Assembly (NCBI GenBank): GCA_017398725.1
Contig: JAFQFA010000017.1
Location: 1-64,000, forward strand
Length of the DNA: 64,000 nucleotides
Direction: 5' to 3'
DNA from: Oscillospiraceae bacterium
GTDB lineage: Bacteria; Bacillota; Clostridia; Oscillospirales; Oscillospiraceae
The notes under the pieces are model-generated. The model saw only the letters and a list, made by a program, of their open reading frames with translations, was not told where the DNA came from and ran no database searches. Both the position numbers and the translations under genes were made by a program. Shown here piece by piece: positions 16,338 to 25,031 of the stretch; the stretch's first letter is position 1, and every line of letters begins with the position of its first letter.

Positions 16338-18098
16338 ATGAAACGGATTTTGTCGTGGATTCTGCTATTGACATTGCTGGCGGGGATCATACCTGCCGGC
16401 GCAGCGCAGGCTTACGCGGAAGAAGCGGTACCTGTTACAGTGGTGCGCGCAACCACCGCAGAAGATCCCGGTCTGCCTGAAAATGACGCGCTTTTTGAAG
16501 GGTATCTTTACCGGCTTTTTTACGATGTACCGGCTACATACCGCCGCAAGGCAGGAGACCTGCTGGAAGGCGACGAAAAAGTGATCTACGATGCGCTGGT
16601 GCCCATCATCAAGCAGATTGCCGCCGGTGAGCGGGCATCTACGATCATTGGTATTGGTGAAGAAAGACCTTATCTTGGCGATGATTATGCAGTGGATGTG
16701 CAGGCTACCTTTACCGGCACCGGATTGACCAACGAATCCTTAACAAGACTGGTCAACGCCTTGCTGACGGATCTGCCCTATGATATGTACTGGTATGATA
16801 AAGTTAGAGGCTGTGCCTGTGAGTCCGTTAATGAATCTGTAATGGTCAACTTCCAGATCGCCTTTGTAGTGGCAGAAAATTACATGGATGAAGATATTTT
16901 CAGTGTGAAAACTGCGGTGGCCCGGTCTGCAGCCACTGCCGCAAAAAAGAGCAGCGCCATTGTTGCAAAGTACGCAGATGCATCGGACTACGAAAAACTT
17001 CTGGGCTATAAAAATGAGATCTGCAATTTGGTTACTTATGACTATGATGCGGCGGAAGGCGGTTATTTCTCTGCGGATAACGACCCGTGGCAGTTGATCC
17101 ATGTGTTTGACGGCAATACTGCTACCAATGTGGTCTGCGAAGGTTATTCCAAGGCGTTTATGTACTTATGCGAGCAGACTGCTTTTGACGGTGATATATC
17201 CTGCATTACGGTATCCGGCGTCATGGGCGGACCCCATATGTGGAATGTCGTTTCTGTGTCGGATCGGAATTACTTAGTGGATGTAACCAACAGTGAAAGC
17301 AATACCGTTGGCTATGACGGCCGGCTGTTCCTTGCAGGTGGTACCGGCAGCGTTTTGGACGGTTATACTGTCGGTGGATATCGGTATACATATGGTGACG
17401 AAACGATCAATACTTGGGGTGTCGGCGCAGATAGTGTGCTGACACTGGCAGCGGAGAAGTTTGTACCCCATACACACAGCTATGTTTTGAAAGTTACCTT
17501 GCCTACCTGCACGGAGCAAGGCTATACCACTCATACCTGCAATTGCGGAGATACCTTCATCGATACTTATGTGGATGCCTTAGGCCATGATATGCAGGGC
17601 CAGTCCTGCACCGTCTGTGGCTGCAAAGCGGTGGAACTGGCAATTACCGGTGTGACCCTGCGTTCCGGAAGCGCCGGTCTTTACTACGAAGCCGGCTTCC
17701 AAGTGACGGAAGGGGTGAAGGTTAGAAAATCCGGTATCGCCCTGAGTGTCCATAGTAAGCTGCCTGTGGCAGACGACACCGATCCTCTGAGCTTTTGGAC
17801 AGAAGGAAGAACCAGTGTGGCGGTGACGGATATTCTGAAGGAAGACCAGCTTGCAACCTCTAATGAGAAGCGGGCAACAACGCCTATCTATGCAAGAGCC
17901 TATGCGCAGTTGGAAGATGGCACCTATATTTATAGTGATGTGGTGGCAATGTATCTGCGTCAAGTGGTGGAGGCAGCCAATGCCCAGTGGTCTACACTGG
18001 ATCCTGCTCAGAAAACCGCCATCGCTGCCATGTATACCAAGTTTAAGACCGTGATGGAAGCATGGGATCTTACTGCGATAGAAAGCTTTGGACTATGA
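16338..18098 (+). CDS. Secreted transglutaminase-like protein
   Basis: A 586-residue exported protein with a signal peptide at about 1-26 (basic MKR, hydrophobic core, AQAYA). A transglutaminase-like catalytic core in the middle shows the cysteine in VCEGYSKAF, histidine in GGPHMWN and aspartate in LVDVTNSES, the papain-like triad in normal order. It is followed by a Cys-rich segment with CTEQGYTTHTCNCG and CTVCGC, a type seen in Clostridia surface proteins, and a C-terminal beta-rich region. It probably acts on wall or extracellular proteins. ATG 16338 is chosen for the signal peptide and upstream GGGGAGG. Confidence 0.8.
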   Translation: MKRILSWILLLTLLAGIIPAGAAQAYAEEAVPVTVVRATTAEDPGLPENDALFEGYLYRLFYDVPATYRRKAGDLLEGDEKVIYDALVPIIKQIAAGERASTIIGIGEERPYLGDDYAVDVQATFTGTGLTNESLTRLVNALLTDLPYDMYWYDKVRGCACESVNESVMVNFQIAFVVAENYMDEDIFSVKTAVARSAATAAKKSSAIVAKYADASDYEKLLGYKNEICNLVTYDYDAAEGGYFSADNDPWQLIHVFDGNTATNVVCEGYSKAFMYLCEQTAFDGDISCITVSGVMGGPHMWNVVSVSDRNYLVDVTNSESNTVGYDGRLFLAGGTGSVLDGYTVGGYRYTYGDETINTWGVGADSVLTLAAEKFVPHTHSYVLKVTLPTCTEQGYTTHTCNCGDTFIDTYVDALGHDMQGQSCTVCGCKAVELAITGVTLRSGSAGLYYEAGFQVTEGVKVRKSGIALSVHSKLPVADDTDPLSFWTEGRTSVAVTDILKEDQLATSNEKRATTPIYARAYAQLEDGTYIYSDVVAMYLRQVVEAANAQWSTLDPAQKTAIAAMYTKFKTVMEAWDLTAIESFGL

Positions 18099-18126
18099 TA
18101 TAATTTTTACAAAAGGATGTGTTTTG

Positions 18127-18573
18127 ATGAATCGTGCAGAATATGCAGCACAGCTGTTTTTGGAGGGCTATAACTGCGCCCAAGCAGTAGCGGTGGCGTT
18201 TTGCGATGTGACCGGCATGGAGCCGAAACAAACGGCAAAGCTTGCCTCCTCCTTTGGCGGCGGTATGGGTCGGATGCGGGAGGTTTGCGGTGCAGTCAGC
18301 GGGATGCTGATGGTGGCGGGCATCCTGTATGGTTACGATGCTGCCGACGATGAGGATTCCAAGAAAGCCCACTATGCCTTAGTGCAGAATCTGGCAGGCC
18401 AATTCAGAGAACAGGTTGGCAGCATCGTATGCCGGGAGATCCTGAAAAATCCCCCTTCTGATCCGGCACCCACCCCCAGAACCGAAGAATTTTACAAAAT
18501 GCGCCCTTGCGCCCGGATGGTGTACCTAGCCACCGAGATCATGGAAAATTATATCGCGGAAAATCCCGTGTAA
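18127..18573 (+). CDS. C_GCAxxG_C_C family protein
   Basis: A 148-residue protein with the spaced cysteines of this family: NCAQAV near the N-terminus, FGGGMG...VCGAVSG in the middle, and two C-terminal cysteines (VCREIL, RPCARM). Members are thought to be redox or metal-binding proteins; the reaction is not established. ATG 18127 is preferred to an upstream ATG at 18088, which would overlap the preceding gene; AAAAGGA precedes it. A shared terminator follows. Confidence 0.8.
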   Translation: MNRAEYAAQLFLEGYNCAQAVAVAFCDVTGMEPKQTAKLASSFGGGMGRMREVCGAVSGMLMVAGILYGYDAADDEDSKKAHYALVQNLAGQFREQVGSIVCREILKNPPSDPAPTPRTEEFYKMRPCARMVYLATEIMENYIAENPV

Positions 18574-18585
18574 TTCAAATAAAAG

Positions 18586-18613
18586 CGCCCTGTTGCAGCC
18601 ATGCAACAGGGCG
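18586..18613. terminator. Bidirectional terminator between the C_GCAxxG_C_C gene and asnA
   Basis: Perfect 11-base arms CGCCCTGTTGC/GCAACAGGGCG around 6 bases, with A-run before and TTT after. It serves the convergent genes on both strands. Confidence 0.85.
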
Positions 18614-18626
18614 TTTAATGTACTTA

Positions 18627-19634
18627 TTACAGCAGGGGGATATTGTTTTCTGCGCAGATCCGCAGGGTGTCTGCATCCCACAGGCTGGTCTGCACCTCGC
18701 CAATGTGGGCGCAGCCGATGAGCAGCATACAAAGACGGGATTGACCGATACCGCCGCCGATGGTCAGCGGTAGTTCATTGCCCAGCATCATCCGGTGGTA
18801 ATCCAAGGTGCGGCGATGGTCGCAATTTGCTTCCTTCAGCTGCTGATCCAGAGAGACAGGGTCTACCCGGATGCCCATGGAGGAGATCTCAAAGGCAATG
18901 CCCAAAAGATCGTTCCAGAAGATAATATCGCCGTTAAGCTCCCAATCGTCGTAGTCCGGGGCACGGTTGCCGTGGGTGTTGCCGGAGCGGAGCTTGCGGC
19001 CGATCTTCATGATAAAGATGGTCTTGTGCTCTTTGACGAACAGATATTCCCGCTCTTCCGGAGTGTTGTCCGGATACAGATCTTCCAGTTCTTGAGAGGT
19101 AACAAAGGTCACCTGCCGGGTCAGGGTAGTGCGGATCTGGGGGAAGGTCTTTTTCAGGGTATCGCAGGCATCGCAGATCACATCCACAATGGATTGCACG
19201 GTTTCTTTCAAATAGCCTTCCGTCCGGTCCTCGGCCCGGATGATTCGCTCCCAGTCCCACTGGTCCACATAGATAGAGTGGATATTATCCAGATCTTCGT
19301 CCCGGCGAATGGCGTTCATATCGGTGTACAGACCTTCGTGCATGGCAAAGCCATACTTTTTCAGAGCCAGCCGCTTCCATTTTGCCAGAGAGTGGACAAC
19401 CTGTGCGTCGGCACCGATGGCGGGGATGTCAAAGCTGACGGCCCGCTCTTTGCCCGTCAGATCGTCGTTCAAGCCGGAAGAAGCCCGGACAAACAGGGGA
19501 GCGGATACCCGCTTGAGCTGCAGATTCTCCGTAAACTCCTGCTGAAAGATTTCTTTGCACAGAGCAATCGCCCGTTGCAGATCATAACTGCCCAGCACAG
19601 GCTTGTAGCCCTCGGGAAGGATCACCTTGTTCAT
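18627..19634 (-). CDS. asnA: Aspartate-ammonia ligase (asparagine synthetase A)
   Basis: A 335-residue AsnA, which makes asparagine from aspartate, ammonia and ATP in the cytosol, with a class II aminoacyl-tRNA-synthetase-like fold. Recognised from SSGLNDDLTGKERAVSFD near the N-terminus, QWDWE near 120, GIRV and the C-terminal GGGIGQSRLCMLLI, the class II motif 3 with its arginine. The length is normal. The start at 19634 follows GGAGG by 9 bases; an upstream extension to 19706 crosses the promoter. No T-box leader is seen. Confidence 0.95.
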   Translation of the reverse strand: MNKVILPEGYKPVLGSYDLQRAIALCKEIFQQEFTENLQLKRVSAPLFVRASSGLNDDLTGKERAVSFDIPAIGADAQVVHSLAKWKRLALKKYGFAMHEGLYTDMNAIRRDEDLDNIHSIYVDQWDWERIIRAEDRTEGYLKETVQSIVDVICDACDTLKKTFPQIRTTLTRQVTFVTSQELEDLYPDNTPEEREYLFVKEHKTIFIMKIGRKLRSGNTHGNRAPDYDDWELNGDIIFWNDLLGIAFEISSMGIRVDPVSLDQQLKEANCDHRRTLDYHRMMLGNELPLTIGGGIGQSRLCMLLIGCAHIGEVQTSLWDADTLRICAENNIPLL

Positions 19635-19662
19635 TCTCTTCGCCTCCACAAAATTTGGAACT

Positions 19663-19691
19663 AGTATACCATGCAAAAAACTATAAGTCAA
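19663..19691 (-). promoter_or_regulatory. Promoter of asnA
   Basis: On the minus strand: TTGACT (19686-19691), 17-base spacer, TATACT (19663-19668). Confidence 0.75.
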
Positions 19692-19721
19692 TTTACAATA
19701 TGCCAAAACCCAAACTTTCCG

Positions 19722-19750
19722 TTGACAAGTATTCCTAGGAAAAGTATACT
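19722..19750 (+). promoter_or_regulatory. Promoter of the esterase/ATP-grasp operon
   Basis: TTGACA (19722-19727), 17-base spacer, TATACT (19745-19750). The spacer contains the palindrome TTCCTAGGAA, a possible operator. Divergent from the asnA promoter. Confidence 0.8.
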
Positions 19751-19781
19751 AAAATGAATAAAATCCCGGGAGGGAGTATGT

Positions 19782-20537
19782 ATGGTAAAGAAGTGGGATG
19801 TGACCATTCCAACACTGCCGGACAGCGATAAACGCAAGGTGTATGTTTGCCTGCCCCAAGGGTATCGGGACAGATCTCAGCGCCGGTACCCGGTGCTATA
19901 TATGTTCGATGGGCATAATGTGTTTTTTGACAGCGATGCCACCTACGGCAAGTGCTGGGGTATGAAAGAATATATGGAGCGTTCCCGTAAGGAGCTGATC
20001 GTGGTGGCGGTGGAGTGTAACCACCGGGGCAATGGTCGCCTGCGGGAGTATGCTCCCTTTGATTTTGAAAACGACACCCTAGGCGCCATCCGTGGGGAAG
20101 GAAAGATCTATATGGATTGGCTGGTAGGGGTTTTGAAACCCTATATCGACCAAACCTACCGCACCTTGCCGGACCGCGCCCATACCCTTATCGGCGGTTC
20201 TTCCATGGGCGGTTTGATGGCGTTGTACGGCGCGACAGCTTATAACCGCGTGTTTCAGCGGGCAGCCTGCCTGTCACCCAGCTTGTGGGTGGATCGGGCG
20301 CAGGTTCTTAAGATGATCGCGGATGCCCGGATGGAAAATGATACCTGCATCTATATGGATTATGGCAGTGTAGAGATCTATAACCATACCGACAACGCAG
20401 AGGCCTTGATCGAAACAGCCCATTTGCTGCTGAAAAAGCGGGTGGACCTTACCTTGCGGATCATTCCCGGGGGCACCCACAGCGAGGCCAGCTGGGAAAA
20501 GCAAATACCGATCTTTATGGAGTGTTTAGGAATATGA
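19782..20537 (+). CDS. Alpha/beta-hydrolase, esterase D/Fes type
   Basis: A 251-residue putative serine hydrolase with GGSSMGG around the nucleophile Ser141, an acidic residue region after CIYMDYG and a C-terminal histidine in GGTHSEASW. It resembles the esterase D/enterochelin esterase family that cleaves esters of small acids. No signal peptide. It is the first gene of a three-gene operon with a second hydrolase and an ATP-grasp ligase; the ATGA overlap with the next gene indicates coupled translation. Substrate unknown. Confidence 0.8.
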   Translation: MVKKWDVTIPTLPDSDKRKVYVCLPQGYRDRSQRRYPVLYMFDGHNVFFDSDATYGKCWGMKEYMERSRKELIVVAVECNHRGNGRLREYAPFDFENDTLGAIRGEGKIYMDWLVGVLKPYIDQTYRTLPDRAHTLIGGSSMGGLMALYGATAYNRVFQRAACLSPSLWVDRAQVLKMIADARMENDTCIYMDYGSVEIYNHTDNAEALIETAHLLLKKRVDLTLRIIPGGTHSEASWEKQIPIFMECLGI

Positions 20538-21286
20538 AGGTAGAATATCACCGCCATTACAGCGGCCACTTGGGTCGGGAGATGGAGTTTAAGCGCTATG
20601 GCCACGGCGGCAAGCCGGTGCTCTTTATCCCCTGCCAAGGGGGGCGCTTCTTCGATTTTGAGAATTTCAAAATGGCAGATTGCTGGGCGCCTTGGATCGA
20701 AAGCGGAAAATGCACTGTTTACAGTGCAGACTGTATCGACAATGAAACCTATGCCAATACCCAGAACCACCCCGGCTACCGGATCTGGCGGCATGAGTGC
20801 TGGTATCACTATATTGTGGAGGAGCTGGTACCCACCATCCGGCATTTAAGCGGCTTGGATAACGGCTTTGATCAGCCGATTCTGGTGTTTGGCGCATCCA
20901 TGGGCGCTATGCATGCGGGCAATCTGTTTTTCCGTCGCCCGGATATTTTTGACAGCGTATTTGCAATTTCGGGGCTGTATGATTCCGATATTTATTTTCC
21001 CGGATATATGGACGATGTCCTTTACCGGAACACCCCCTGCTGCTACCTGCCCAATATGGCACCGGACCATCCCTATATCCGGCAGTACAATGACCGGAAA
21101 ATGCTTTTTGTAGTCGGTCAGGGTGCTTGGGAGGATGAGCTGCTTGCCAGCACTCGCCGGTTACAGGCGGTTCTGGAAAGCAAGGGTATCCACGGACAGT
21201 TTGAATATTGGGGTTTTGATGTGAATCACGATTGGCCTTGGTGGTATAAAATGGTAGAAACCTATTTACCCCAGTTTTTGGGTTAA
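20534..21286 (+). CDS. Alpha/beta-hydrolase, esterase family, second copy
   Basis: A 250-residue serine hydrolase with FGASMGAMHAG as the nucleophile elbow and a late histidine in DVNHDWPWW. It is distantly related to the preceding gene and to short esterase-D-like proteins in Clostridia. The start at 20534 (ATGA overlap) is preferred to GTG 20522. The ATP-grasp gene follows after 15 bases with GAAAGAGAG as ribosome site. Confidence 0.78.
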   Translation: MKVEYHRHYSGHLGREMEFKRYGHGGKPVLFIPCQGGRFFDFENFKMADCWAPWIESGKCTVYSADCIDNETYANTQNHPGYRIWRHECWYHYIVEELVPTIRHLSGLDNGFDQPILVFGASMGAMHAGNLFFRRPDIFDSVFAISGLYDSDIYFPGYMDDVLYRNTPCCYLPNMAPDHPYIRQYNDRKMLFVVGQGAWEDELLASTRRLQAVLESKGIHGQFEYWGFDVNHDWPWWYKMVETYLPQFLG

Positions 21287-21301
21287 GAAAGAGAGAAAGC
21301 A

Positions 21302-22501
21302 ATGAAAAATTTTGTATTTATCTCCCCGAACTTTCCTGCGGCCTACTGGCGTTTCTGCGCCGGATTGAAAGAAAACGGCCTGCGGGTGCTGGGTATCGGC
21401 GATTGCCCTTACGACCAGCTGACGGAGGAACTGAGAAACGCCTTGGACGAATACTATAAGGTGTCCAGCCTTGAAAACTACGATGAGGTGTTCCGTGCGG
21501 TTGCGTTTCTGACTTTCAAGCACGGTAAGATCGATTATTTGGAATCCAACAATGAATACTGGCTGGAGCGGGATGCGGCGCTGCGCACCGCCTTCCATAT
21601 TACCACCGGTTTTATGGAAGAAGATATCCAGCGGATGAAATATAAGTCCAAGATGAAGGCTTATTACGAAAAAGCAGGCATTCCCACCGCTCGTTACCAT
21701 TTGGTGGAGGGTATGGAGGAAAGCAAGGCCTTTGCGAAAAAGGTTGGCTATCCGGTGGTAGTCAAGCCGGATAACGGCGTGGGTGCCAGCCATACATACC
21801 GCCTGCGTTCTGAAGAGGAGATGGATTATTTCTACGCCACGAAAGATCCTTCTATCCAATATGTAATGGAAGAGTATGTGGATGGCGAAGTCCGCACTTA
21901 TGATGCCATTATCGATTCCAAGGGCGAGCCCATCATCGAGGGCGGTAATGTGACCTTGGGATCGTTGATGGATGTGATGAACGATCAGGACGATTCCGTA
22001 TTCTACATCGTCAAGGACCTGCCGGAGAAGATGAAGGATCTGGGCCGCCGGACAGTAAAGGCATTCGGTGTCCGCAGCCGGTATGTCCATCTGGAGTTTT
22101 TTGTGCTGCGCAAGGATCAGAAAGGCTTGGGCAAGGCGGGGGATATCTTAGGCTTGGAAGTGAATATGCGTCCCCCCGGAGGGATCTCTCCCGATATGGC
22201 AAACTTTGCTTACGGTGTGGATATGTATAAGATCTGGGCGGATATGATCGCCTTTGATAAGACGGACATGCCCATGGACCGGCCCCACCATTTCTGCGGC
22301 TTCTGCGGCCGCCGGGATGCCAAGAATTATGTGATGGATCACAATGCCATTATGGAGCGTTTTGGTCATAAGATCGTTATGGCGGAGCGGGTGCAGGCAG
22401 CTTTGTCCGGCTGCATGGGCGACCAGACCTATGTGGGGATCTACGAAACGGAAGAAGAAATGTTCGATGCCTTCCGGGCAATGCTGGAAACCAAACAATA
22501 A
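21302..22501 (+). CDS. ATP-grasp ligase (carbamoyl-phosphate-synthase-like)
   Basis: A 399-residue ATP-grasp enzyme, expected to join a carboxylate to an amine or thiol through an acyl phosphate. Visible parts are an N-terminal Rossmann-like pre-grasp domain (about 1-110), VVVKPDNGVGASHTY (lysine and glycine-rich loop, about 155-170), VMEEYVDGE near 190, and LEVNMRPPGG (metal ligands Glu and Asn, about 285). The same three-gene set with two esterases looks like a conserved unit; it may make and hydrolyse the same small conjugate, but this is inference. Confidence 0.82.
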   Translation: MKNFVFISPNFPAAYWRFCAGLKENGLRVLGIGDCPYDQLTEELRNALDEYYKVSSLENYDEVFRAVAFLTFKHGKIDYLESNNEYWLERDAALRTAFHITTGFMEEDIQRMKYKSKMKAYYEKAGIPTARYHLVEGMEESKAFAKKVGYPVVVKPDNGVGASHTYRLRSEEEMDYFYATKDPSIQYVMEEYVDGEVRTYDAIIDSKGEPIIEGGNVTLGSLMDVMNDQDDSVFYIVKDLPEKMKDLGRRTVKAFGVRSRYVHLEFFVLRKDQKGLGKAGDILGLEVNMRPPGGISPDMANFAYGVDMYKIWADMIAFDKTDMPMDRPHHFCGFCGRRDAKNYVMDHNAIMERFGHKIVMAERVQAALSGCMGDQTYVGIYETEEEMFDAFRAMLETKQ

Positions 22502-22502
22502 G

Positions 22503-22534
22503 AAAACCCCCGCAGGCGTTGCCTGCGGGGGTTT
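22503..22534. terminator. Bidirectional terminator after the ATP-grasp gene and fba
   Basis: AAAACCCCCGCAGGC pairs with GCCTGCGGGGGTTTT around GT-rich 2-3 bases, with T-runs on both strands. Confidence 0.88.
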
Positions 22535-22544
22535 TTATGATGCA

Positions 22545-23513
22545 TTAGGCCTTGCCTGCGCAGCCCAGAACGTTCACCAGCTTGTGGCGGACGATCTCCT
22601 TGATGTTGGAACGGGCGGGCTTCAGGTACTGGCGGGGGTCGAAGTGATCGGGATGCTCGTTAAAGTACTGACGGATGGTACCGGTCATAGCAAGACGCAG
22701 GTCGGAGTCAATGTTGATCTTGCAGACAGACAGGCCGGCAGCCTTACGCAGCTGCTCCTCGGGCACGCCGATGGCGTTGGGCATCTTGCCGCCGTTGGCG
22801 TTGACCATGGCCACATACTCCTGAGGAACGGAGGAAGAACCGTGCAGAACGATGGGGAAGCCGGGCAGACGCTTGGTCACCTCTTCCAGCACATCGAAGC
22901 GCAGAGCGGGAGGTACCAGAATGCCCTGCTCGTTGCGGGTGCACTGCTCGGGGGTGAACTTGTAAGCGCCGTGGCTGGTGCCGATGGCGATGGCCAGAGA
23001 GTCACAGCCGGTACGGGTGACGAACTCTTCCACTTCTTCGGGACGGGTGTAGGAAGCAGCCTCGGAAGCCACATTCACATCGTCTTCAATGCCGGCCAGA
23101 GAGCCCAGCTCAGCCTCGACCACAACACCGTGATCATGTGCATACTCAACCACCTGCTTGGTGATGGCAATGTTTTCCTCGAAGGACTTGGAGGAAGCGT
23201 CGATCATGACGGAGGTAAAGCCGCCGTCGATGCAGCTCTTGCAGGTCTCAAAGCTGTCGCCGTGGTCCAGATGCAGAGCGACAGGAATATCGGGGCACTC
23301 CAGAACCGCAGCTTCCACCAGCTTCACCAGATAGGTGTGGTTGGCGTAAGCCCGGGCACCCTTGGAAACCTGCAGGATCACAGGGGACTTCTCCTCGCGG
23401 CAAGCCTCAGTGATGGCCTGAACGATCTCCATGTTGTTGACGTTGAAAGCGCCGATGGCGTAGCCGCCTTCGTAGGCCTTCTTAAACATTTCGGTAGTAG
23501 TAACCAGAGCCAT
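22545..23513 (-). CDS. fba: Class II fructose-bisphosphate aldolase
   Basis: A 322-residue zinc-dependent aldolase that splits fructose-1,6-bisphosphate to dihydroxyacetone phosphate and glyceraldehyde-3-phosphate. Seen: LHLDHGDSFE (catalytic Asp and zinc His), VEAELGSLAG, AIGTSHGAYK (zinc His) and LHGSSSVP (zinc His and phosphate loop). The start is ATG at 23513, preceded by AAAGGAT; the frame is open 12 codons further but without a ribosome site. Divergent from the phosphofructokinase gene, so two successive glycolytic steps share one intergenic region. Confidence 0.95.
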   Translation of the reverse strand: MALVTTTEMFKKAYEGGYAIGAFNVNNMEIVQAITEACREEKSPVILQVSKGARAYANHTYLVKLVEAAVLECPDIPVALHLDHGDSFETCKSCIDGGFTSVMIDASSKSFEENIAITKQVVEYAHDHGVVVEAELGSLAGIEDDVNVASEAASYTRPEEVEEFVTRTGCDSLAIAIGTSHGAYKFTPEQCTRNEQGILVPPALRFDVLEEVTKRLPGFPIVLHGSSSVPQEYVAMVNANGGKMPNAIGVPEEQLRKAAGLSVCKINIDSDLRLAMTGTIRQYFNEHPDHFDPRQYLKPARSNIKEIVRHKLVNVLGCAGKA

Positions 23514-23564
23514 AATATAAGATCCTTTCTTTTCATGGGAATGACCCATATTTTTACGATTACT

Positions 23565-23592
23565 ATTATAGCATATAATTTTCGGTATTCAA
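23565..23592 (-). promoter_or_regulatory. Promoter of fba
   Basis: Minus strand TTGAAT (23587-23592), 16-base spacer, TATAAT (23565-23570). Confidence 0.65.
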
Positions 23593-23601
23593 TAAAAATA
23601 T

Positions 23602-23630
23602 TTGCCATTTCAAATCTTTCGTGCTATAAT
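23602..23630 (+). promoter_or_regulatory. Promoter of pfp
   Basis: TTGCCA (23602-23607), 17-base spacer, TATAAT (23625-23630). The -35 boxes of fba and pfp are only 9 bases apart, so the two promoters may compete or share a regulator. Confidence 0.7.
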
Positions 23631-23701
23631 CCAAGCGATTGGGCTTTTTAAGACCATGCCCTGTGAAAAATGGCTATTATTTATTTTGGGAGGTACCAAA
23701 T

Positions 23702-24946
23702 ATGTCTGAAAAAACTTTGGTTGGCGCTGTTATTATCGGTCAGTCCGGCGGCCCTTCTTCTGTTATCAACTGCTCCGCTTACGGCGTTATTAAAACAGCG
23801 CTGGAAAATGAAAATATCACCAAGGTCTATGGTGCGCACCATGGCATCGTGGGCGTTCTGAACGATCAGCTGATGATCATGGACGAGGAGGATCCCCGGG
23901 AACTGGAAAATATGCTCCATACCCCTTCTTCCGCACTGGGCTCTTGCCGTTATAAGATCGCCGATCCCGATGTAGACGATACCGACTATAAGAAGATTCT
24001 GGAAATCTTCAAGAAGTACGATGTGCGATACTTCTTCTACAACGGCGGTAACGACTCCATGGATACCTGCAATAAGATCTCCAAGTATATGGCAAAGGTT
24101 GGCTATGAGTGCCGGGTCATGGGTGTGCCCAAGACCATCGATAACGACTTGGCCGGCACGGACCACTGCCCCGGTTTTGCTTCCGCTGCCAAGTATATCG
24201 CCACCTCCGTCATGGAAGTAAGCCGCGACTGTCAGGTGTACGATAAGGGCATGGTTACCATCGTGGAGTGCATGGGCCGTCACGCCGGCTGGCTGACCGC
24301 CGCTGCCCACCTTGCCAACCTGAAGGGCGACGGCCCCGACCTGATCTACCTGCCCGAGGTGGACTTTGATATGGATAAGTTCATCGCCGATGTGAAGCGG
24401 GTGTACGCCGAGAAGAAGAACTGCTTGGTGGCAGTTTCCGAGGGCGTTCACTACGCCGACGGCACCTTCGTTTCCGAGGCAAAGACCTCCGGCACGGACG
24501 GCTTCGGCCATGCTCAGCTGGGCGGTCTGGCTGCAAGACTTGCTGATGTTGCCAAGGAAGCGACCGGCGCCAAGGTCCGTCCTATCGAGCTGAGCCTTCT
24601 GCAGCGCTGTGCCGCGCACTGCGCTTCCGGTACTGATATTGCCGAGTCCTTCATGTCCGGTAAAGTGGCAGTGGAGTCTGCTGTGGCTGGCATTACCGAC
24701 AAGATGGTTGGCTTCAAGTGCACCCGTGACGAAAACGGCTACAAGTGCGAGCCGGAGCTGTTCGATCTGTCCGTGGTTGCCAACACCGAGAAGAAGTTCC
24801 CCACTGAGTGGATCAATGCCGAGGGCAACGGTGTCACCGATGCTTTTGTTGACTACTGCCTGCCCCTCATTCAGGGGGAGACCGGCATGGTCAAGGAAGA
24901 CGGCCTGCCCCGCTTTGTGAAGCTGAAGAAGGTTTTTGCAAAATAA
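23702..24946 (+). CDS. pfp: Diphosphate-dependent 6-phosphofructokinase
   Basis: A 414-residue phosphofructokinase that phosphorylates fructose-6-phosphate. GGNDSMDT (about 108-115) replaces the GGDGS of ATP enzymes; the aspartate at that position and the lysine in PKTIDND mark the PPi-dependent type. MGRHAGWL and a C-terminal sugar-phosphate site are present. Using diphosphate makes the step reversible and is common in anaerobic Clostridia. GGGAGG is 7 bases before ATG 23702; the in-frame upstream extension crosses the promoter. Confidence 0.92.
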   Translation: MSEKTLVGAVIIGQSGGPSSVINCSAYGVIKTALENENITKVYGAHHGIVGVLNDQLMIMDEEDPRELENMLHTPSSALGSCRYKIADPDVDDTDYKKILEIFKKYDVRYFFYNGGNDSMDTCNKISKYMAKVGYECRVMGVPKTIDNDLAGTDHCPGFASAAKYIATSVMEVSRDCQVYDKGMVTIVECMGRHAGWLTAAAHLANLKGDGPDLIYLPEVDFDMDKFIADVKRVYAEKKNCLVAVSEGVHYADGTFVSEAKTSGTDGFGHAQLGGLAARLADVAKEATGAKVRPIELSLLQRCAAHCASGTDIAESFMSGKVAVESAVAGITDKMVGFKCTRDENGYKCEPELFDLSVVANTEKKFPTEWINAEGNGVTDAFVDYCLPLIQGETGMVKEDGLPRFVKLKKVFAK

Positions 24947-24953
24947 ATGATCA

Positions 24954-24981
24954 GCCTGCCGCTTTTTTGAAAGCGGCAGGC
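24954..24981 (+). terminator. Terminator of pfp
   Basis: GCCTGCCGCTTT/AAAGCGGCAGGC, perfect 12-base arms, then TTTT. Confidence 0.85.
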
Positions 24982-24996
24982 TTTTAGCGTGTAGAA

Positions 24997-25026
24997 ACCC
25001 CCTGCAGAGTGCGCTCTGCAGGGGGT
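24997..25026 (-). terminator. Terminator of ftsH
   Basis: ACCCCCTGCAGAG/CTCTGCAGGGGGT, 13-base arms around 4 bases, directly after the ftsH stop, followed on the minus strand by TTTC. Confidence 0.75.
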
Positions 25027-25031
25027 AAATA

